Below are positions 1-8,241 of a stretch of 42,259 nt of DNA, one piece after another. This stretch comes from Oscillospiraceae bacterium. GTDB lineage: Bacteria; Bacillota; Clostridia; Oscillospirales; Ruminococcaceae. The notes below the pieces were generated by a model. The model worked only from the letters and a program-made list of their open reading frames with translations, was not told the DNA's origin and ran no database searches. The stretch spans positions 1 through 42,259 of the forward strand of contig JAFXIC010000032.1 of assembly GCA_017533485.1 (NCBI GenBank). The letters run 5' to 3'. Numbering within the stretch: position 1 is the first letter of the stretch; every line of letters begins with the position of its first letter. Both the position numbers and the translations under genes were made by a program.

Positions 1-228
1 ATAATGATTCTAATCAAGCCGAAGAATAAATACATATTTTGGAATCATGAAATGCAAAAAAACGCTACCTAGGCAGGGGGTATACTGTTCGGATTTCTTC
101 CCAAGAACTACATAAGGTCGGGTGCTTTTAGTAAGTCAAAGACCACTGTATCTCCGAGAGACACTGGACTTGTTCCCAAGGACAGGAAAAATTCACTCCA
201 CGATAATCTCATCATTTTTACATAAGAG
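1..228. other. Stretch without a recognised gene
   Basis: This stretch lies downstream of the rlmD terminator and is visibly more AT-rich than its surroundings. A minus-strand reading frame of about 60 codons crosses it but starts inside the 3' end of rlmD, has no ribosome binding site and matches no family I know. I see no tRNA, repeat or promoter of quality here. Confidence 0.4.
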
Positions 229-256
229 AAAAAGTGCCGAATTTTCGGCACTTTTC
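229..256 (-). terminator. Rho-independent terminator of rlmD
   Basis: A 12-bp perfect stem (AAAAGTGCCGAA with TTCGGCACTTTT) ends in a T-run when read on the minus strand, just past the stop of rlmD. The A/T flanks are symmetrical, so it could work in both directions. Confidence 0.8.
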
Positions 257-265
257 TTATGCTCT

Positions 266-1645
266 TTATTTTTTCCTTGACATCAAAACCACGCACTCAA
301 CGTGACCGGTACGAGGGAACAAGTCCACAGGACGCAGAACATCGAGAGAAAAGCCGTGTTCGGTCAGATATTTCACATCACGCGCCGCAGTTGCGGGGTT
401 ACAGGACACCATCACAATCCGATTCGGCGCCATTGCAATACAGGCGTCCAGCGTTACCGTATCACAGCCCTTGCGCGGCGGATCGAGAACCATCACATCA
501 GGCTTTGAACCGCTTTGGGCGAACTGAGCGGCGATTTTCCCGGCATCTCCGGCGAAGAATTCCGCGTTTTGGATTCCGGCGCGTGCCGCATTTTCTCTGG
601 CATCCAGCACTGCCTGTTCCACAACCTCCACGCCGATAATTCTACCTGCGGCATCCGCCATCGAAAGTCCGATGACGCCGGTTCCGCAGTATAAATCCAG
701 CAGCAGTTCATGTTTTTGCGGTGCAGCAAGCCGTCTGACCTCAGCAAAGAGCCGTTCCGCCTGAGCCGTATTGACCTGATAGAAGCTCTGGGGGCTGAGC
801 GACACGGGAATGCCGCAGAACACATCCGATATCGTTTCCTTTCCAGAGACACAGACTGTTTTCGGGCCGAGAATCACATTCGTCGGTTTCGGATTGATAT
901 TGAGCATAACCGAAACGATCTGCGGGAATTCGGCCATCAGCTGTTCGCCGATCGGTTTCAGCGGCTTCAGAATTTTTTTGGACGCAACAATACAGACCAT
1001 CACTTCCTGACTGTGATAGCCCTGTCTGATATAGATATGCCGCAGAATACCTTCAGCGGTTTTTTCCTGATAAGGCGGAAATGCGCTGAGCAAATCGCTG
1101 CATCGCCGGAGAATCTCCGCAAAGAGCGGCGGCTGTAAGCGGCAATCCATATGCGGAATCAGCCGATGGGAGCGGGCGGCATAGAAGCCGAACTGTAAAT
1201 ATCCCTGTGCGTCCTGTCCGCATGGATACTGCGCTTTATTCCGACAGCCGTCGATCGTTTCCGCCCCGAAAATGGGAAGAAACTCCTTCGGAGCAAGTCC
1301 GCCGATACGGGAAAATGCATCGCGCACGAAAGCGGTTTTATCGCGCAGCTCTGCCTCATAGCTGATATGGCGGAAGACACAGCCGCCGCACTGGGAAAAC
1401 ACCGGACAATCGGGAATGATACGGTCTGTCGAGGGGGTTAGAATCTCCTCGACAATCCCGTATGCACATCGTTTTTCGACCTTTACAATTTTCACGCGGA
1501 TGGTATCGCCGACCGCAGTCTGCGGGACAAAAACCGCAAACCCCTCATATCGTCCGACGCCATTTCCCTCCGCAGTCTGACCGGTAACAGAGAGTGTGAC
1601 GCACTGATTTTTCTGTACCGGAACATTCTGAAGCTGCGGTTTCAT
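266..1645 (-). CDS. rlmD: 23S rRNA (uracil-C5)-methyltransferase, RlmD/RumA family
   Basis: SAM-dependent enzyme that makes 5-methyluridine in 23S rRNA (TrmA/RumA family, COG2265), acting in the cytoplasm. About 459 residues. A TRAM-like N-terminal domain (about 8-75) is followed by the [4Fe-4S] cysteines C80, C86, C89 and C168, the SAM-binding motif DLYCGTG (317-323), the DPPRKG motif (388-393), the catalytic Cys in SCNP (C415) and the late catalytic Glu in HVEC (E450). The start is the ATG at 1645, which overlaps the stop of the upstream zinc-ribbon gene as TGATG and implies translational coupling; an in-frame TTG 12 codons upstream would lie inside that gene. In Firmicutes one enzyme may modify both U747 and U1939 (RlmCD), so the exact target is not decided by sequence. 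Confidence 0.93.
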   Translation of the reverse strand: MKPQLQNVPVQKNQCVTLSVTGQTAEGNGVGRYEGFAVFVPQTAVGDTIRVKIVKVEKRCAYGIVEEILTPSTDRIIPDCPVFSQCGGCVFRHISYEAELRDKTAFVRDAFSRIGGLAPKEFLPIFGAETIDGCRNKAQYPCGQDAQGYLQFGFYAARSHRLIPHMDCRLQPPLFAEILRRCSDLLSAFPPYQEKTAEGILRHIYIRQGYHSQEVMVCIVASKKILKPLKPIGEQLMAEFPQIVSVMLNINPKPTNVILGPKTVCVSGKETISDVFCGIPVSLSPQSFYQVNTAQAERLFAEVRRLAAPQKHELLLDLYCGTGVIGLSMADAAGRIIGVEVVEQAVLDARENAARAGIQNAEFFAGDAGKIAAQFAQSGSKPDVMVLDPPRKGCDTVTLDACIAMAPNRIVMVSCNPATAARDVKYLTEHGFSLDVLRPVDLFPRTGHVECVVLMSRKK

Positions 1646-2016
1646 CAGTCGGTATAAAGTCTTGCGCCGCAGTCGGAGCAATAGCTGTTTCCGAGGACAT
1701 TCTGTTTCGCACAGCGCGGGCAGATCGGAGCCTCTCCGCGGCGCAGCAGCTTGCAGATATCAACATAAGCGTTGCGCAGTTCGCGGATTTCGGCAACAAG
1801 GGTATCAATTGCGTCGGTATCATCGGTTTCTCCGACTGCATATTCAAATTCCGCCTTACCGAGCTGGCGGTATTTCTCGTTCAGCTCGCTGCGGAGCTTC
1901 GCACGCTCGACATACTCTTTTGAATTTTCGAATGCTTCACAGGTTTTCTGTGCAGCACTATCGAACATATTGCGCAGGTCATCGAAGGGGTTACCGGAAG
2001 TCTGGAACATCGACAT
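1645..2016 (-). CDS. Small protein with C-terminal zinc ribbon
   Basis: About 123 residues. The first 85 are charged and helical, probably coiled coil. The C-terminus carries a double CxxC zinc ribbon, CPRC then CSDC separated by about 11 residues, like the zinc_ribbon_2 type domains in many Firmicute hypothetical proteins. No signal peptide or membrane segment. Start chosen at ATG 2016 because GGAG at 2025-2028 sits 8 bp upstream; a TTG two codons earlier lies too close to it. It is coupled to rlmD by a TGATG overlap, which suggests co-transcription. Function unknown; an RNA- or ribosome-linked role would be guesswork from the neighbour alone. Confidence 0.8.
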   Translation of the reverse strand: MSMFQTSGNPFDDLRNMFDSAAQKTCEAFENSKEYVERAKLRSELNEKYRQLGKAEFEYAVGETDDTDAIDTLVAEIRELRNAYVDICKLLRRGEAPICPRCAKQNVLGNSYCSDCGARLYTD

Positions 2017-2185
2017 AATCAATTCTCCTTTTCAAATTCATAAATTTCGTGTTACGGAACATCGGGCGCACAGGATCGGATCCTATGCAAAGCCCATCCT
2101 GATTATCATATGCAGGGAATACGAAAAAGGCGCATCCAAACGCAGAAATTCACGTTTCGGTACGCCTGTTGTCGTAAGTATCAGA

Positions 2186-2632
2186 TTACTGTTCGAAAGT
2201 CCACGGAGAGCCCTTTGCAGACTTTGTATGGGTCGAGGACGCGGTATGCTTCATCATCAGACCGAACAAAACGATATTGTAGATCACGATGACGCCGCAG
2301 ATAATCGCAACAATCCAGAACTCCAGCAGGTTCAGGAAAATCACCAGTCCAAGACCAACCAGCTGTACGATACAGAACAGGAAATGTGCGAGCTTGATAT
2401 TGATCCATTTTGCGTAAGCTTTTTCATGACGGGTAATATTTGCGCCGACATAACGCTGTGTCAGCTTCTGCATAAACTTCTGCTGCGAGACAATTTTATC
2501 CGCAGTCTTCTTCTTGTGGCTGCCGAGCAGGATACCGTAGATCATGTCACGCAGAATGGTGTAATTGACGATCGAGAAAATGACCACAATGATCGCAAGC
2601 AGCAGAGAACGGGAATCGAAATTCATATTCAT
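2186..2632 (-). CDS. Small integral membrane protein, unknown function
   Basis: 148 residues with one hydrophobic segment near the N-terminus (about 8-27) and two adjacent ones (about 84-104 and 106-128), separated by a basic loop rich in Lys and Gln, so probably three membrane helices. The C-tail is polar. Start ATG 2632 has GGAGGT 8 bp upstream; a second ATG two codons in is possible. It lies between the flippase gene upstream and the zinc-ribbon gene downstream, all on the minus strand, but gaps of over 100 bp do not force an operon. I do not recognise a named family. Confidence 0.75.
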   Translation of the reverse strand: MNMNFDSRSLLLAIIVVIFSIVNYTILRDMIYGILLGSHKKKTADKIVSQQKFMQKLTQRYVGANITRHEKAYAKWINIKLAHFLFCIVQLVGLGLVIFLNLLEFWIVAIICGVIVIYNIVLFGLMMKHTASSTHTKSAKGSPWTFEQ

Positions 2633-2680
2633 AGTAAAATACCTCCAGATAAATAAAATGAGATGAAATATATTTTGTGA

Positions 2681-2701
2681 GCGGATGTTGTCGACATCCG
2701 C
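2681..2701. other. Hairpin between flippase and small membrane protein genes
   Basis: A perfect 8-bp stem (GCGGATGT with ACATCCGC) around a 5-base loop follows the flippase stop codon. It lacks a T-run on the minus strand, so it is at best a weak terminator or an mRNA-end stabiliser. Confidence 0.35.
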
Positions 2702-2747
2702 TGATTGCCGGAGAAAAAGCGATCGGGTTTCGTATAGAACATCCGGT

Positions 2748-4172
2748 TTATCGCTTCAGGATTTTTTTCACAGTGTCCAGCAGTGCGCCGAGATTCAGCA
2801 GAAGCATGACTGCCAGCGCGATCGAAAGCTGCAGCACCGGGAGCGGCGGCGTATAGATAATCACCGTACACATCCAGAACAGCAGCATCAGATTGGCGGC
2901 AAATTGCAGGTGGCTGATCCGGAACGGGATAAAGCGTCTTGCGTCCACAAGCCGCACCAGATAACAGAGAAAATAGCTGACGAAAGTTGCAGCAATCGCA
3001 CCGAAGATACCATACCGCGGAATCAGCACCGCATTCAGCAGAACATTCGCCGCAGCCGCCACAATGCTTGTCCAGAAGCTGTTTCTGGTATGCTTGCTGA
3101 CCGTATAGATGCTGGACATAAACTGGTTAAAGCACATCAGCAGCACCGAAATGACCAGCACCGGCGTATACAGATAGGCAGCCTCATATGCCGGATCCTT
3201 GGATGTGTCAATCAGAATCGCCGAGAGCGGTTTTACCAGCGCGATGATACAGCCCGCTGCGAGAAACAGCACCGCCTGATATGCGCGATAGACCTTCGTA
3301 TAAAATGCGGAGCGTTCCGCCGAATCGTTCTCGGTAATCGCACTGATATTCCATGCCTGAAAGAAGATCGTGGAGACCATGGAAATCAGGTTCGGGACTT
3401 TGGATGCCGCGCCGTATACACCCGCAGCGTCTGCGCCGGCGATCTCGAAATTCTCCGGCTTCATCAGGTACCGGATGAATAGCCGGTCCGAAAATCCCGT
3501 AATCAGCCAGAGCAATGCGGTCGGAATCAGCGGCAGTGAAAACCGCAGCATAACCGAAAGCAGCTCCTTATCCACATACCGGAACGAAAAGAATGCCCCG
3601 TGCTTCGCAATCAGCCAGACGCTCAGCCCCGAACAGAAGTCCGAAAGCATCACTGAAAGCAGAAAACCGGTGACGCCAAGATCCAGCCAGCCGATCAACA
3701 GAAGATTGAACAGGAACATCGTCAGCGTACAGAAGATTCCGTCTAATGCAAACAGCCGCACCATACCGCGTGCACGGGCAAACTGTGTGGAAATCTGGCG
3801 GAAGCAGGAAATACAGACATATCCGACCAGCAGCCAGACATAGGGGCGGATATCGGTATACAGCAGCAGAAGCGGCGATAGCAGCAGGAAGCCTGCGGCA
3901 CCGAACAGGAGCACTGTAACCGCATTGGAAAAGACGTTTTGCTTCTCGTAGTTTTTATCCAAACCGTAGCGAATGACTGCATCCGTAATCGAAAAGCTGA
4001 CAATCGGAATCAGAAAATTTGCACACAGCTCCAGAATCTCTTTCGTATTATACACCGCAGCATCCATATTTGCGGTATATAAACGATTCAGGAGAAATGC
4101 CAGAATTTTTGACCCGAAGCTGCCGATTGCGAATACAGCTGTATTCAGCGCAAGGGTTTTATATTTATTCAT
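2748..4172 (-). CDS. Polysaccharide flippase, Wzx/RfbX type (MOP superfamily)
   Basis: 474 residues with about 12-14 hydrophobic segments across the whole length and only short polar loops, the layout of MOP-superfamily lipid-linked oligosaccharide flippases. The N-terminus (ALNTAVFAIGSFGSKILAF) is the usual family opening with the conserved G-x-x-x-K, and SLPLIPTALLWLI in the middle matches the Polysacc_synt repeat start. It would move lipid-linked glycan across the membrane for surface polysaccharide. A strong promoter lies just upstream. No glycosyltransferases surround it, so the exact substrate cannot be inferred. A MATE or MurJ assignment is less likely. Confidence 0.85.
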   Translation of the reverse strand: MNKYKTLALNTAVFAIGSFGSKILAFLLNRLYTANMDAAVYNTKEILELCANFLIPIVSFSITDAVIRYGLDKNYEKQNVFSNAVTVLLFGAAGFLLLSPLLLLYTDIRPYVWLLVGYVCISCFRQISTQFARARGMVRLFALDGIFCTLTMFLFNLLLIGWLDLGVTGFLLSVMLSDFCSGLSVWLIAKHGAFFSFRYVDKELLSVMLRFSLPLIPTALLWLITGFSDRLFIRYLMKPENFEIAGADAAGVYGAASKVPNLISMVSTIFFQAWNISAITENDSAERSAFYTKVYRAYQAVLFLAAGCIIALVKPLSAILIDTSKDPAYEAAYLYTPVLVISVLLMCFNQFMSSIYTVSKHTRNSFWTSIVAAAANVLLNAVLIPRYGIFGAIAATFVSYFLCYLVRLVDARRFIPFRISHLQFAANLMLLFWMCTVIIYTPPLPVLQLSIALAVMLLLNLGALLDTVKKILKR

Positions 4173-4207
4173 GGAATTCTTCCTTTTTGGGGATGATGAT
4201 TATTTTT

Positions 4208-4236
4208 ATTATAACAGAATTTCTGCGGTTCGTCAA
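4208..4236 (-). promoter_or_regulatory. Sigma-A promoter of the flippase gene
   Basis: On the minus strand TTGACG (4231-4236) and TATAAT (4208-4213) are separated by exactly 17 bp, about 35 bp before the flippase start. Confidence 0.8.
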
Positions 4237-4340
4237 CGGTTATTTCCTGAAATTGTTCTCTTTTTTTGGATTTTCTCCGCCGGATTTTCATGACAGCCGG
4301 AATTTTCGGGAGATTCTCATGCTTTTTTCAAAATTCGCTC

Positions 4341-4369
4341 TTGCACAATTTCTGATTTTGTGGTATACT
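4341..4369 (+). promoter_or_regulatory. Sigma-A promoter of darA-holB-ricT
   Basis: TTGCAC (4341-4346), a 17-bp spacer and TATACT (4364-4369). Transcription would start near 4376, leaving a leader of about 140 nt before darA. The leader is rich in short complementary GC segments (for example TATGG near 4416 and CCATA near 4442), but I recognise no riboswitch class. Confidence 0.8.
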
Positions 4370-4514
4370 GATTGTGAGTAAGTATCATCTGCACAGTTTA
4401 CGCAGCGGCGGCTGTATGGCGACCGTCCGTCAGACCGCCTCCATAGACGCGCAATTCTATCGGCATACCAGCATCGACCTATACTACTAATCCGGAAAGG
4501 AATGGCTGATTATT

Positions 4515-4847
4515 ATGAAACTTATTTTCGCAGTTGTCAACGGCGATGACAGCGCGGCTGTATCCAAGGCGCTCTCCAAAAATGGCTTCCCCGCAACCAA
4601 GCTCGCTTCCGCGGGCAGCTTCCTCAGTGCCGGAAATACGACGTTTCTCATCTGTGTGGAAGACGAAAAGGTGGATGATGTCATTTCCGTCGTCCAGCAG
4701 AAATGTCATCACAGAAAACAGTTTGTCCCCTCTACCGCAACCTATGGCTCAAATTCTGCCAATCTTCCGCCCTCAATGCCGGTCGAGGTATCTGTCGGCG
4801 GTGCAACCGTTTTTGTGACCGATATCGAACGGTTCGAAAAGCTCTGA
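4515..4847 (+). CDS. darA: PII-like cyclic-di-AMP receptor DarA (YaaQ/PstA)
   Basis: 110 residues, the normal length of the DarA/PstA family (formerly DUF970). It begins MKLIFAVV, typical of the first strand, and has the family pattern GFPATKLASAGSFLSAGNTTFLI that includes loop residues contacting c-di-AMP in known structures. Homologues are trimeric cytoplasmic proteins that bind c-di-AMP; their output is still poorly defined. It is coupled to holB by a TGATG overlap. The order darA-holB-ricT is the Firmicute arrangement found in Bacillus (yaaQ-yaaR-holB-yaaT), here without yaaR and without tmk in front. Confidence 0.92.
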   Translation: MKLIFAVVNGDDSAAVSKALSKNGFPATKLASAGSFLSAGNTTFLICVEDEKVDDVISVVQQKCHHRKQFVPSTATYGSNSANLPPSMPVEVSVGGATVFVTDIERFEKL

Positions 4848-5824
4848 TGGCAGCACCATATATCGCAGGTAACCACAGTCTGCTCTCCGATCTGACGCAG
4901 ATGCGAAAAAATAACCACCTCCCCCATGCGCTGCTGCTGCACGGGGAAAGCGGATGCGGTAAAAAAACAATCGCAAAATGGTTCGCGATGACAGCACTCT
5001 GTGAACAGTCCGGTTCCGCACCCTGCGGAACCTGCCGCGCGTGCCGGCTGATTGCCGAGGACAGGCATCCCGATGTCCTCACTGCCGAGCATTCCGGAAA
5101 ACGCATGGGCTATCTCATCGAAACCGTCCGTACCATCCGTGCGGAAGCTTCGATTCTTCCCGTCGAGGGAGAACGGCGCATCTTCTTGTTCACCGATGCG
5201 GACGGCATGAGTATTCAGGCGCAGAACGCACTGCTGAAATCGGTGGAAGAACCCCCTCCGCACGCAATCTTTGTCTTTACAACCCAGACCATCGGTGCAC
5301 TCCTCCCGACGCTTCTCTCCCGTATGACCGCAAAGGCTGTCTTTCCGGTTGCACGCGGCGAATGCGTCGAGACACTCCTCAAAAAAGGATTCCCCGAACA
5401 GGATGTTCAGCGTGCGGTTTCACGCTTCGACGGGAATATCGGAAAATGCATCGCCTATCTGGAAGATGACGGACTGCGTCAGTCGGCGGATGACGCCGCG
5501 AAGCTTACCCAGCTCCTCGCAGACCGGAATGAATATGAAATGCTGCGGCTGCTGACGGCTGCCGCGGGCGATAAGGAAAGACTCCGGAAAACACTCCTCC
5601 TCCTTGACACCCAGCTTCGTGACGCTGCGGTGTTATCCATGGACGGTGATTTCGACCGTCTGGGCTGCGATAAGAACGCCTCGGCGGCACTCTCCTCCGG
5701 TCTGACGCCGCGCCGCGCTATGCAGCTGCATGAATGTATCCTCGAAACCATCGCAGACCTCGACGGCAATGTCGGAGCGGTGCTCGCTGTCACAGCCCTT
5801 TGTGCCGCACTCGCAAGCCGCTGA
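4847..5824 (+). CDS. holB: DNA polymerase III subunit delta'
   Basis: 325 residues, clamp-loader AAA+ ATPase subunit of the replicative polymerase. Visible are a Walker A motif GESGCGKKT (33-41), the four-Cys zinc module C52, C60, C63 and C66, and the sensor-like stretch QNALLKSVEEPPPHA that is highly characteristic of delta'/gamma subunits. The SRC motif is replaced by LSRM, as expected if this subunit is not the main ATPase. Start ATG 4847 overlaps the darA stop. A longer in-frame extension begins inside darA in another frame and has no support. C-terminal residues (about 220-325) form the helical collar domain. It acts with DnaX and HolA, which are not in this window. Confidence 0.93.
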   Translation: MAAPYIAGNHSLLSDLTQMRKNNHLPHALLLHGESGCGKKTIAKWFAMTALCEQSGSAPCGTCRACRLIAEDRHPDVLTAEHSGKRMGYLIETVRTIRAEASILPVEGERRIFLFTDADGMSIQAQNALLKSVEEPPPHAIFVFTTQTIGALLPTLLSRMTAKAVFPVARGECVETLLKKGFPEQDVQRAVSRFDGNIGKCIAYLEDDGLRQSADDAAKLTQLLADRNEYEMLRLLTAAAGDKERLRKTLLLLDTQLRDAAVLSMDGDFDRLGCDKNASAALSSGLTPRRAMQLHECILETIADLDGNVGAVLAVTALCAALASR

Positions 5825-5895
5825 AACAACGCCCTGCACCGCGGTCTGCATACCCTATATTTATTTTTATCTTAACAGTTTATCCGAAAGGAGAT

Positions 5896-7422
5896 ATGTC
5901 GCATCCGTTCTCACGGTACGGCATGGCAAGCTTATCTATGACTGAAATCATTGGCGTCAAATTCAAAAGCAGCGGAAAGGTATATTCCTTTGCACCGGGC
6001 GATTTTAATCCCGCAGAAGGAAGCTATGTCGTTGTCGAAACCGCAAGAGGCCCCGAATGCGGAGAGGTTGCCGCAAGACGACACGCCGTTCCCGATGACA
6101 CCATCACCGCTCCGCTCAAACCCATTCTCCGTCTTGCAACCGATGAGGACATGGAAATCCTCGAAAAAAATAAACAGTATATGGCAGAAGCCTTCCGCGT
6201 CTGTGAGGAGCGCATCACCGCAAGAGATCTCCCGATGCGGCTGGTCGATGTGGAATGCGGCTTCGACAGCAATAAGCTCATTTTCTATTTTACGGCAGAA
6301 TCCCGCGTTGATTTCCGTGAGCTCGTAAAAGACCTCGCCTCCGCATTCCATGTGCGCATCGAGCTCAGACAAATCGGTGACCGCGATGAGGCAAAGCTTC
6401 TGGGCGGACTCGGTATCTGCGGCAGAGAATTCTGCTGTAAGGGCTATCTCAATGATTTCCAGCCCATTACTATTAAAATGGCGAAGGAACAGGGCCTTGC
6501 ACTCAACCCTTCCAAAATCTCCGGAACCTGCGGACGGCTGATGTGCTGTCTGAGATATGAAAGTCCGGTCTATGAGGAGCTGCTCCGCTTTACCCCGAAG
6601 GTCGGCTCTACGGTGCTTTTACAGAATGATCCGCCGGTTCGTGCCTATGTCATGGAAGCAAATCTGATTACCGGAAAGCTTCGTGTGAAGCCGGAAAATG
6701 CCGAGATGCCCATCACGGTGGATCGTGACGCGGTGGAACAGCTTCAGGATCTCTCAAAACGCATGACGCGGGAAGACCTGCGGCGCGATAATGTCAATAA
6801 AACAGTCGCCTCCAAGCATCCTGCTGCTCCCGCACCCGCAGCAGAACAAAAGGATGCCCCGACCGAAACCAAGGATATGCCGAAAGCTTCGGAGATGTCC
6901 GGCGAAAACCGGAATACCGCTTCTGCGCCAAAGGAAAATGCTTCCAGACCGCAGCGGCGTGAACGCCCGAACCGCCAGAATCATCCTGCCGCAAAGCCGC
7001 AAAAACCCCGTCCGCAGTCGGAATCCGAGGGAAATGCCGCCGCAGAGGACAGCAGCACGCTCCATCCGGAATTCGGTGAAACCCGACAGCAGGCAAAGCC
7101 TGCACCCCAGCGCAATGCGCCGGTATACCATAATTTCACGCTGGACGAGGACTTCACCGAGCATCGTGCCGTCACACAGCGCACCGCTTCGGATGATTCT
7201 TCCGCGGCTTCTGCTCCGGAGCACGAAAAATCCGCCCAGCCGGGCGGTAACCGCCGTCCGCCTCAGCAGCGCGGCCAGCGTAATTATCACCACGGCGGCA
7301 ATCATAACCGCAGATTCCACAACAACCCCCGCGGCGGCAATGACGCAGGCGGCAAACCCCAGAATACCGAACGCAAACCACGCCCCGAACGTCCGGGCCG
7401 CCCACAGAAACCCACTGAATAA
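5896..7422 (+). CDS. ricT: RicT/YaaT (PSP1 domain) with long disordered basic tail
   Basis: About 508 residues. The N-terminal 290 are the PSP1/RicT domain: EIIGVKFKSSGKVYSF, then paired cysteine motifs CGREFCC (C175, C180, C181) and CGRLMCC (C212, C217, C218). In B. subtilis RicT works with RicA and RicF, carries Fe-S clusters and steers RNase Y mRNA processing, competence and sporulation. The Bacillus protein is about 275 residues; here about 210 extra residues rich in Pro, Ala, Gln, Arg and Asn follow, ending in Arg/Gly/His/Asn-rich sequence with RGG-like clusters. Start is uncertain: ATG 5896 has AGGAG only 2 bp upstream, whereas ATG 5938 (MTEIIGVKF) matches the family N-terminus but lacks a good RBS. 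It is the last gene of the darA operon and is followed by a strong terminator. Confidence 0.88.
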   Translation: MSHPFSRYGMASLSMTEIIGVKFKSSGKVYSFAPGDFNPAEGSYVVVETARGPECGEVAARRHAVPDDTITAPLKPILRLATDEDMEILEKNKQYMAEAFRVCEERITARDLPMRLVDVECGFDSNKLIFYFTAESRVDFRELVKDLASAFHVRIELRQIGDRDEAKLLGGLGICGREFCCKGYLNDFQPITIKMAKEQGLALNPSKISGTCGRLMCCLRYESPVYEELLRFTPKVGSTVLLQNDPPVRAYVMEANLITGKLRVKPENAEMPITVDRDAVEQLQDLSKRMTREDLRRDNVNKTVASKHPAAPAPAAEQKDAPTETKDMPKASEMSGENRNTASAPKENASRPQRRERPNRQNHPAAKPQKPRPQSESEGNAAAEDSSTLHPEFGETRQQAKPAPQRNAPVYHNFTLDEDFTEHRAVTQRTASDDSSAASAPEHEKSAQPGGNRRPPQQRGQRNYHHGGNHNRRFHNNPRGGNDAGGKPQNTERKPRPERPGRPQKPTE

Positions 7423-7428
7423 TATCGG

Positions 7429-7462
7429 ATCGCCTGAGCCGTATGGCGGCTTGGGCGATTTT
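7429..7462 (+). terminator. Rho-independent terminator after ricT
   Basis: A 13-bp stem with two G-U pairs (7429-7441 with 7447-7459), 5-base loop and T-tract, directly after the ricT stop. Confidence 0.85.
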
Positions 7463-7475
7463 CATGATTGATCCC

Positions 7476-7504
7476 TTGACAGCATCGTGAAATTATGCTA
7501 TCGT
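7476..7504 (+). promoter_or_regulatory. Sigma-A promoter of the lipoprotein pair
   Basis: TTGACA (7476-7481), 17 bp, TATCGT (7499-7504). Transcription from here would begin after an apparent upstream ATG at 7495, which supports the start of the next gene at 7558. Confidence 0.7.
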
Positions 7505-7557
7505 ATTTGGGGGGTCAGCCCGATCAACAGACGCTCTTTGAAAGGAGTCCTTCAGAT

Positions 7558-8223
7558 ATGCAGTTCCATTCGATTCCGCGCTTTCTCCGAAAGACCGTTC
7601 CATGCTCCCTCGCCCTCTGTATGAGCATTCTCTGTCTGACCGCCTGCGGAACACAAGGCGATGATTCCGAAATCTCTCAGGATCAGCTTCCCTATGGCGC
7701 AACCCTTACGCTCAATCATTCCAACGAAATCTCCGTCCAGCATGATAAACGCTATCTGGATGACGCACTCGTCTCTAAGATTTCCGACTTCTATTATGCG
7801 ATCCAGACACAGGACACCGCATTATTCCAGTCTGTCCAGCTCCCGATCTATCACGATTATATGTTAAGCGTCCTCAATGACGGTCAGTTCACGGATGCCG
7901 ATATTCTGAACTTCGCTTATCAGACTGACCTGACTGCCGAGGATAAAACGGAATATGACTTCTCGCTGATTGATATTACCGACGCAAAAAAAGGTACCGT
8001 CTATTCCGAAAGCGCAAATGTCATTGCAATGATCGACTCGCTTTGTACAGAACAGAAGATCCCGAAAATGTCTCAGGATATTGACGCCGCCTATGAGCTT
8101 TCCATCGCGCGGTTCCTCACCGAAAAGGATTCCGGTATCCGCCATGAAACCGGTGTGATGCTCACGGAAGAAACGATTGTTACCCTCCGCTATCAGGGCG
8201 AATGGTATATTATGTTTGATTGA
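7558..8223 (+). CDS. Lipoprotein, unknown function (tandem pair, first copy)
   Basis: 221 residues. A basic, hydrophobic N-terminus leads to the lipobox LTAC with Cys30, so it should be lipidated on the outer face of the membrane. Start ATG 7558 follows GGAG by 10 bp and lies downstream of the promoter. The body has a segment FYYAIQTQDTALFQS followed by LPIYHDYMLSVL, and ends with VTLRYQGEWYIMFD, a layout like NTF2-like or DUF4878-type lipoproteins, although I cannot assign it firmly. The next gene shares the same plan (YFEAIEQKQFEGYKK, YPPYQEAFGAYL, end DDKYYLFG), so the two are probably diverged duplicates in one operon with a 15-bp gap. Confidence 0.8.
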   Translation: MQFHSIPRFLRKTVPCSLALCMSILCLTACGTQGDDSEISQDQLPYGATLTLNHSNEISVQHDKRYLDDALVSKISDFYYAIQTQDTALFQSVQLPIYHDYMLSVLNDGQFTDADILNFAYQTDLTAEDKTEYDFSLIDITDAKKGTVYSESANVIAMIDSLCTEQKIPKMSQDIDAAYELSIARFLTEKDSGIRHETGVMLTEETIVTLRYQGEWYIMFD

Positions 8224-8241
8224 GAAAGCAGGAGAGATATG

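Noticed and set aside
2685-3482. Plus-strand 265-codon frame inside the flippase gene
   Set aside because: Gln/Arg/His-rich composition typical of a shadow frame; the minus strand encodes a clear membrane protein.
7495-7557. ATG at 7495 as start of the first lipoprotein
   Set aside because: It lies within the promoter and would put residues before the signal peptide; ATG 7558 has a good Shine-Dalgarno.
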